Source: PALSA-607 sp963737705 (GTDB lineage: Bacteria > Actinomycetota > Actinomycetes > Acidothermales > Acidothermaceae). Taken from it: DNA of 64,000 nt. Of this stretch, positions 62,756 to 64,000 are shown one piece after another (the first letter of the stretch is position 1; each line of letters opens with the position of its first letter). The notes under the pieces are model-generated. The model worked only from the letters and a program-made list of their open reading frames with translations. It had not been told where the DNA came from and searched no databases. The stretch spans positions 124,001-188,000 of the forward strand of contig CAVTTP010000006.1 in assembly GCA_963737705.1 (NCBI GenBank). The letters run 5' to 3'. Position numbers and translations under genes: made by a program.

Positions 62756-62839
62756 TCAGGGCAGCAGCAGTCGGGTCCAGGCGTCGAGCAGCCAGCGCTC
62801 GAACCGCTCCGGCGTCCACCGTCGGACGCCTAGTTGGCT
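62756..62839 (-). pseudogene. Short remnant resembling a TetR C-terminus
   Basis: The minus-strand frame after a stop at 62840-62842 reads SQLGVRRWTPERFERWLLDA and then WTRLLLP to a TGA. The W-x(n)-FERWLLDAW pattern resembles the last helix of TetR-like regulators, but nothing upstream continues the gene. It is probably debris. The rest of the 62683-62951 gap holds the inverted repeat listed next. Confidence 0.3.
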
Positions 62840-62852
62840 TCAAGAAATAGGT

Positions 62853-62883
62853 ATCTCCTTAGGCCTATCTAAGGAGATCTCCT
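62853..62883. promoter_or_regulatory. Strong inverted repeat upstream of the DUF4242 gene
   Basis: ATCTCCTTAG (62853-62862) and CTAAGGAGAT (62869-62878) are perfect arms with a 6-base loop. The right arm overlaps a second palindrome AGGAGATCTCCT (62872-62883). It is AT-richer than its surroundings and likely an operator for a PadR- or TetR-type regulator. Confidence 0.6.
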
Positions 62884-62951
62884 CATGCGCTGCGGCCGGG
62901 CCGGACCGATGGTGGGACAGACGCCACCACTCTTCGAGCCGGAGGCAACAG

Positions 62952-63202
62952 ATGCCGCTATTCATGGACGTTCATCACAAGGTTGACGGGTTGACCGCGG
63001 ACGCGGTGGCGGGGCGCACGCCCGCGATCTCGAGGTACAGGACGCACACGGCGTCAACTACCTGCAGTACTGGTTCGACGAGGGCTCGGGCAAGGTGTTC
63101 TGCCTGGTCGACGCACCAAACGCGGAGGCCGCGCATGCCTGTCACCGCGAGGCCCACGGGCTGGTTGCCGACGAGATCACCGAAGTTCAGGCCGGGGCGT
63201 AG
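62952..63202 (+). pseudogene. DUF4242 protein gene with a single-base frameshift
   Basis: ATG 62952 after GGAGGCAACAG encodes MPLFMDVHHKVDGLTADAVAG. The rest of the family (HARDLEVQDAHGVNYLQYW, then FCLVDAPNAEAAHACHREAH and VADEITEV) continues in another frame to TAG 63200-63202. Adding one G to the GGGG run at 63011-63014 restores one open frame of 83 residues. DUF4242 proteins are small ferredoxin-like dimers, one of which binds nickel. The defect may be a real mutation or a sequencing error. The AAA gene begins 9 bp after the stop. Confidence 0.88.
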
Positions 63203-63211
63203 GGCTTAGCC

Positions 63212-64000
63212 ATGTGGAACACTTTGGCTGTGGCCGAGTTGCCGTCGAACGGTGCCTTCGTCGGTCGGGTGGCGGAACTCGACAGACTGGAGTCGGCCCT
63301 GGCTGCGCTCCCCGAGCGGGGTGCTGCGACGGTCATGCTCGGCGGCGACGCAGGCATGGGAAAGTCTCGCCTCATCGAAGAATTCAGCGCGCGAGCACGC
63401 AACCACGGCAGCATCGTCGCGATTGGCGCGTGCACGCCCGCGGAGGGCGGCGGACTTCCCTATGGTCCCGTTGTTGGCGTGCTCCGAGACATCGCGCGCC
63501 AGCTGCCGGCCGGTGACGTCGCAGGGGTTCTCGGCTTTGCGCAACGGTCCCTTGGGTTAGCCGCTCCGTTGGAAACCGACGGCGACGCAGCGCCAACGAG
63601 CGGGCTGGTCAAGACAAAGTTGTTCGAGGCCCTGCTGCAAAGCATCGAGACATTGGCCGCGCGGGCATCGGTGGTGCTCGTTTTCGAAGACCTGCAGTGG
63701 GCCGACTCCGCCAGCATCGAAGTGATCGACTTCCTGACCCGCAACCTCCACGACAATCCGGTACTGCTCGTTGCCACGTACCGAGCTGACGAGGTCGAAC
63801 GAGGCGGCGCGCTTCGCCGCCTGCTCGCCGAACTCGGCAGGCACAACCGCGTCTCGCAAGTCGAGTTGTCGGGTCTCGATCGCGTCGAGATCGCGACACT
63901 CCTCACCGACATCGTCGGAGGTTCTCCCGACTGGACCCTCGTCGACGCCGTTCTGACACGTTCGGGTGGCAACCCCTTCTTCGTCGAAGAACTGGCCGCA
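63212..64000 (+). CDS. AAA/LuxR-type signalling ATPase, N-terminal part (cut by window end)
   Basis: 263 codons run to the end of the window. FVGRVAELDRLESAL is followed by P-loop GGDAGMGKSRLIEEF at about 48-62, then VVLVFEDLQWADSASIEVIDFL (Walker B, in parts) and the ATYRADEVERGG and RSGGNPFFVEELAA segments. These fit the AAA_16 ATPase of large LuxR-type or adenylate-cyclase regulators; the C-terminal output domain is outside the window. It lies directly after the DUF4242 gene, a recurring neighbour of such regulators. Confidence 0.88.
   Translation, partial: MWNTLAVAELPSNGAFVGRVAELDRLESALAALPERGAATVMLGGDAGMGKSRLIEEFSARARNHGSIVAIGACTPAEGGGLPYGPVVGVLRDIARQLPAGDVAGVLGFAQRSLGLAAPLETDGDAAPTSGLVKTKLFEALLQSIETLAARASVVLVFEDLQWADSASIEVIDFLTRNLHDNPVLLVATYRADEVERGGALRRLLAELGRHNRVSQVELSGLDRVEIATLLTDIVGGSPDWTLVDAVLTRSGGNPFFVEELAA

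Noticed and set aside
62885..62986. 33-codon ORF upstream of DUF4242
   Set aside because: It has a possible ribosome-binding site, but that overlaps the palindrome, and the ORF overlaps the DUF4242 start. No recognisable features.

Overview
The window is high-GC DNA with the gene repertoire of a free-living member of the Actinomycetota. It carries lysC-asd, recR-ybaB and dnaX, an actinobacterial-type ECF41 sigma factor, a BTAD/AfsR-type regulator, many alanine/serine-rich lipoproteins and many GTG starts. I cannot assign a family or genus. The first gene (an SDR) and the last (an AAA/LuxR-type ATPase) are cut by the window ends.

Layout. (1) 1-15.3 kb is a carbohydrate island. It holds an SDR fragment, a GH51 alpha-L-arabinofuranosidase, a zinc dehydrogenase, an IlvD/Edd sugar-acid dehydratase, a rhomboid-like membrane protein, a GH63-type hydrolase, a chemoreceptor with a C-terminal sugar-binding-like jelly roll, a SorC-family regulator, a complete CUT1-type ABC sugar importer without its ATPase, a second polyol-type dehydrogenase and a BadF-type sugar kinase. 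The set fits oxidative use of arabinose-containing glycans or polyols. (2) 15.3-18.1 kb holds a GNAT enzyme, a small Cys protein and an S9 peptidase. (3) 18.1-23.5 kb is a core block (asd, lysC, recR, ybaB) that begins next to a peculiar 27-bp hairpin repeat array. (4) 23.6-38.5 kb is an accessory stretch that separates ybaB-recR from dnaX. It contains an amidase, an NhaA-DsbA fusion, an ECF41/epimerase pair, a hemerythrin protein, an ABC exporter with a LolA-like partner divergent from a two-component system, a GGDEF protein, a flavoprotein monooxygenase, DUF4262 and an ATP-grasp protein. It ends at a second array of the same 27-bp family. (5) 38.7-41.2 kb holds dnaX, the SRP RNA and tRNA-Ser(GGA).

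(6) 41.2-52.6 kb is mixed housekeeping and transport: a kinase-less sensor-like membrane protein, a LysE exporter, a cold-shock protein, a molybdopterin oxidoreductase with a cytochrome b, RsgA with a possible leader peptide, a soluble chemoreceptor, an MFS transporter, a GNAT-VOC fusion, carbonic anhydrase and a DUF3558 lipoprotein. (7) 52.7-64 kb holds a large SARP/AfsR-like regulator, an MFS/TetR divergent pair with clear operators, a 1131-aa surface protein with Ig-like repeats and three cell-wall-binding repeats, a GGDEF protein, a frameshifted DUF4242 gene and the start of an AAA ATPase.

Regulatory logic that can be read directly includes: a shared 44-bp element upstream of the SDR and of GH51/dehydrogenase; a cluster of TGAGCA-type palindromes between sorC and the importer; two back-to-back ECF41-type promoters; two TetR palindromes; and SARP-like 11-bp-spaced direct repeats beside the AfsR-like gene. 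The most unusual items are the chemoreceptor with the C-terminal sugar-binding-like domain and the pair of terminally inverted 27-bp hairpin arrays.
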